This document shows, in pieces, positions 5,712-6,528 of a DNA stretch of 6,528 nucleotides. The stretch's first letter is position 1. Each line of letters begins with the position of its first letter. The notes beneath the pieces are model-generated. The model ran no database searches. It saw only the letters and a list, made by a program, of their open reading frames with translations, and was not told the DNA's origin. Position numbers and translations under genes: made by a program. Source of the DNA: Candidatus Acidiferrum typicum (GTDB taxonomy: Bacteria; Acidobacteriota; Terriglobia; Acidiferrales; UBA7541); contig JAOAPW010000355.1 in NCBI GenBank assembly GCA_025463105.1, positions 1 to 6,528 of the forward strand, written 5' to 3'.

Positions 5712-6528
5712 ATGATTCCCTCTCCTGATGCAGTCCGTGTGGCGATTGCAGGCGCGGCATCGCTGCGCGGCAAGGAACTTAAAATATTTCTTGAGGAATC
5801 GAATTTTCCAGCCGGCGAAATCCGTTTGCTCGACGAAGAAATAGTCGCCGGAACGTTGACGGAGGCAGGCGGGGAACCTGCAGTCATCGAGCCGGTGGAC
5901 GAAGACAGCTTTGAGCGCGTACGCTTCGCGTTTTTTACGGGTTCTGCGGGATTTTCGGTGCGGCATGGAGGCGAGGCGCGCCGTGCTGGAGCGACAGTGA
6001 TTGATCTGAGTGGAGGCCTCGGCGTTGAGCCCGGAGCGCGGCCGTGGATTCCAGCGCTGGATGCGGTGTTGGCGTCTCCGGAGGCAAAAGTAGCGCCGGG
6101 CACTCCACAAAGTTTGTTCCTGGCGCCATCGGCGCCCGCTGACATTGCGATTTCGCTATCGGCAGCGCTTGCCCCGATGGGTCTTGAGCGGCTCGCACTG
6201 ACGATTTTTCAGCCCGTTTCGGAGCGCGGCCGGGAAGGTGTCGAGGAGCTGGAAAACCAGGTCGTGAAGCTACTTTCGTTTGAACCAATTCCGCAAAAAG
6301 TTTTTGACGCGCAGGTGGGATTCAATCTGCTGCGCGCCTATGGCGAGGAAAGCAGTGAGAAACTCAGCGATATTCGCGCTGGAATTGTGGGCGAAGTCCG
6401 AAATTATCTCGGCGGGCGAGTGCCCGTGCCGGCGATTTCGCTGGTGCAAGCTCCGGTTTTTTATTCCCATGCATTCATGGCCTATGCTGAGTTCACGGGA
6501 GTTCCAGTTGTGAAGGATCTGGTGGCGC
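5712..6528 (+). CDS. Aspartate-semialdehyde dehydrogenase-like (Usg-like) protein lacking the catalytic cysteine, 3' end outside window
   Basis: 272 codons are open from the ATG to the right edge; family members run about 330-370 residues. It has the two-domain layout of the Asd/Usg family: an N-terminal dinucleotide-fold start VRVAIAGAASLRGKEL (8-23), FPAGEIRLL (32-40), VIDLSGG (96-102), then the dimerisation domain with ELENQVVKLL (179-188), QVGFNLL (201-207) and SLVQAPVFYSHAFM (243-256). The last block resembles E. coli Usg (VVQAPVFYGHAQM) more than true Asd (VRVPV..GHS). Where Asd has the catalytic NCST-type cysteine, this protein reads APSAPADI, with P142 in the Cys position; no cysteine occurs in the visible part. 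The Asd substrate arginine is Q246, and the middle glycine of the nucleotide loop is S17; H253 is kept. Dehydrogenase activity is therefore unlikely and the role unknown. The gene starts six bases after pssA, so it is probably in the same operon. ArgC is a less likely relative. Confidence 0.85.
   Translation, partial: MIPSPDAVRVAIAGAASLRGKELKIFLEESNFPAGEIRLLDEEIVAGTLTEAGGEPAVIEPVDEDSFERVRFAFFTGSAGFSVRHGGEARRAGATVIDLSGGLGVEPGARPWIPALDAVLASPEAKVAPGTPQSLFLAPSAPADIAISLSAALAPMGLERLALTIFQPVSERGREGVEELENQVVKLLSFEPIPQKVFDAQVGFNLLRAYGEESSEKLSDIRAGIVGEVRNYLGGRVPVPAISLVQAPVFYSHAFMAYAEFTGVPVVKDLVA

Noticed and set aside
5678..6288. Minus-strand frames opposite the Usg-like gene
   Set aside because: The plus frame shows Asd/Usg motifs end to end; the antisense products are low-complexity, Ala/Ser/Pro/Arg-rich and unrecognised.
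1..6528. A new defence or mobile system in the window
   Set aside because: Apart from the recognisable higBA pair, all genes belong to known housekeeping families; no nuclease, integrase, reverse transcriptase, CRISPR or transposon ends were seen.

Overview
The window looks like a chromosomal segment of a GC-moderate bacterium. The gene content (a long CarD/CdnL regulator, a TsaB-RimI pair, a short PSD-A type phosphatidylserine decarboxylase with PssA, and a Usg-like semialdehyde dehydrogenase homologue) and the poor Shine-Dalgarno sites fit an Acidobacteriota-like genome. That placement is an inference from gene style, not a proof. Almost all of the sequence is explained by genes. No tRNA, rRNA, CRISPR array, transposase or integrase was seen.

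Layout, left to right: (1) the 3' part of a hydantoinase B/oxoprolinase-family gene (1-987, +), entering from outside the window. (2) A 14-bp perfect hairpin (987-1020) that serves as a shared terminator between it and the convergent carD-like gene (1040-1573, -). (3) A 213-bp divergent promoter region (1574-1786). (4) tsaB and rimI (1787-2970, +), whose stop and start codons overlap; they link t6A tRNA modification with protein N-acetylation. (5) A higB-higA toxin-antitoxin pair (3085-3776, +), toxin first, with a perfect 17-bp palindrome directly upstream and a degenerate copy of that element just behind the antitoxin gene. (6) A small YdcH/DUF465 coiled-coil gene (3953-4189, +) with the best ribosome binding site in the window. 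(7) psd and pssA (4273-5705, +), overlapping by ATGA, which make phosphatidylserine and convert it to phosphatidylethanolamine. (8) Six bases later, an aspartate-semialdehyde dehydrogenase-like gene (5712 to the right edge). It has lost the catalytic cysteine and resembles E. coli Usg.

Most genes are housekeeping: transcription, tRNA modification and membrane lipid synthesis. The accessory element is the higBA pair with its surrounding repeats. No new multi-gene system was found. The points most worth a second look are the cysteine-less Usg-like protein in a phospholipid operon, the repeats bracketing higBA, and the possible leaderless start of tsaB.
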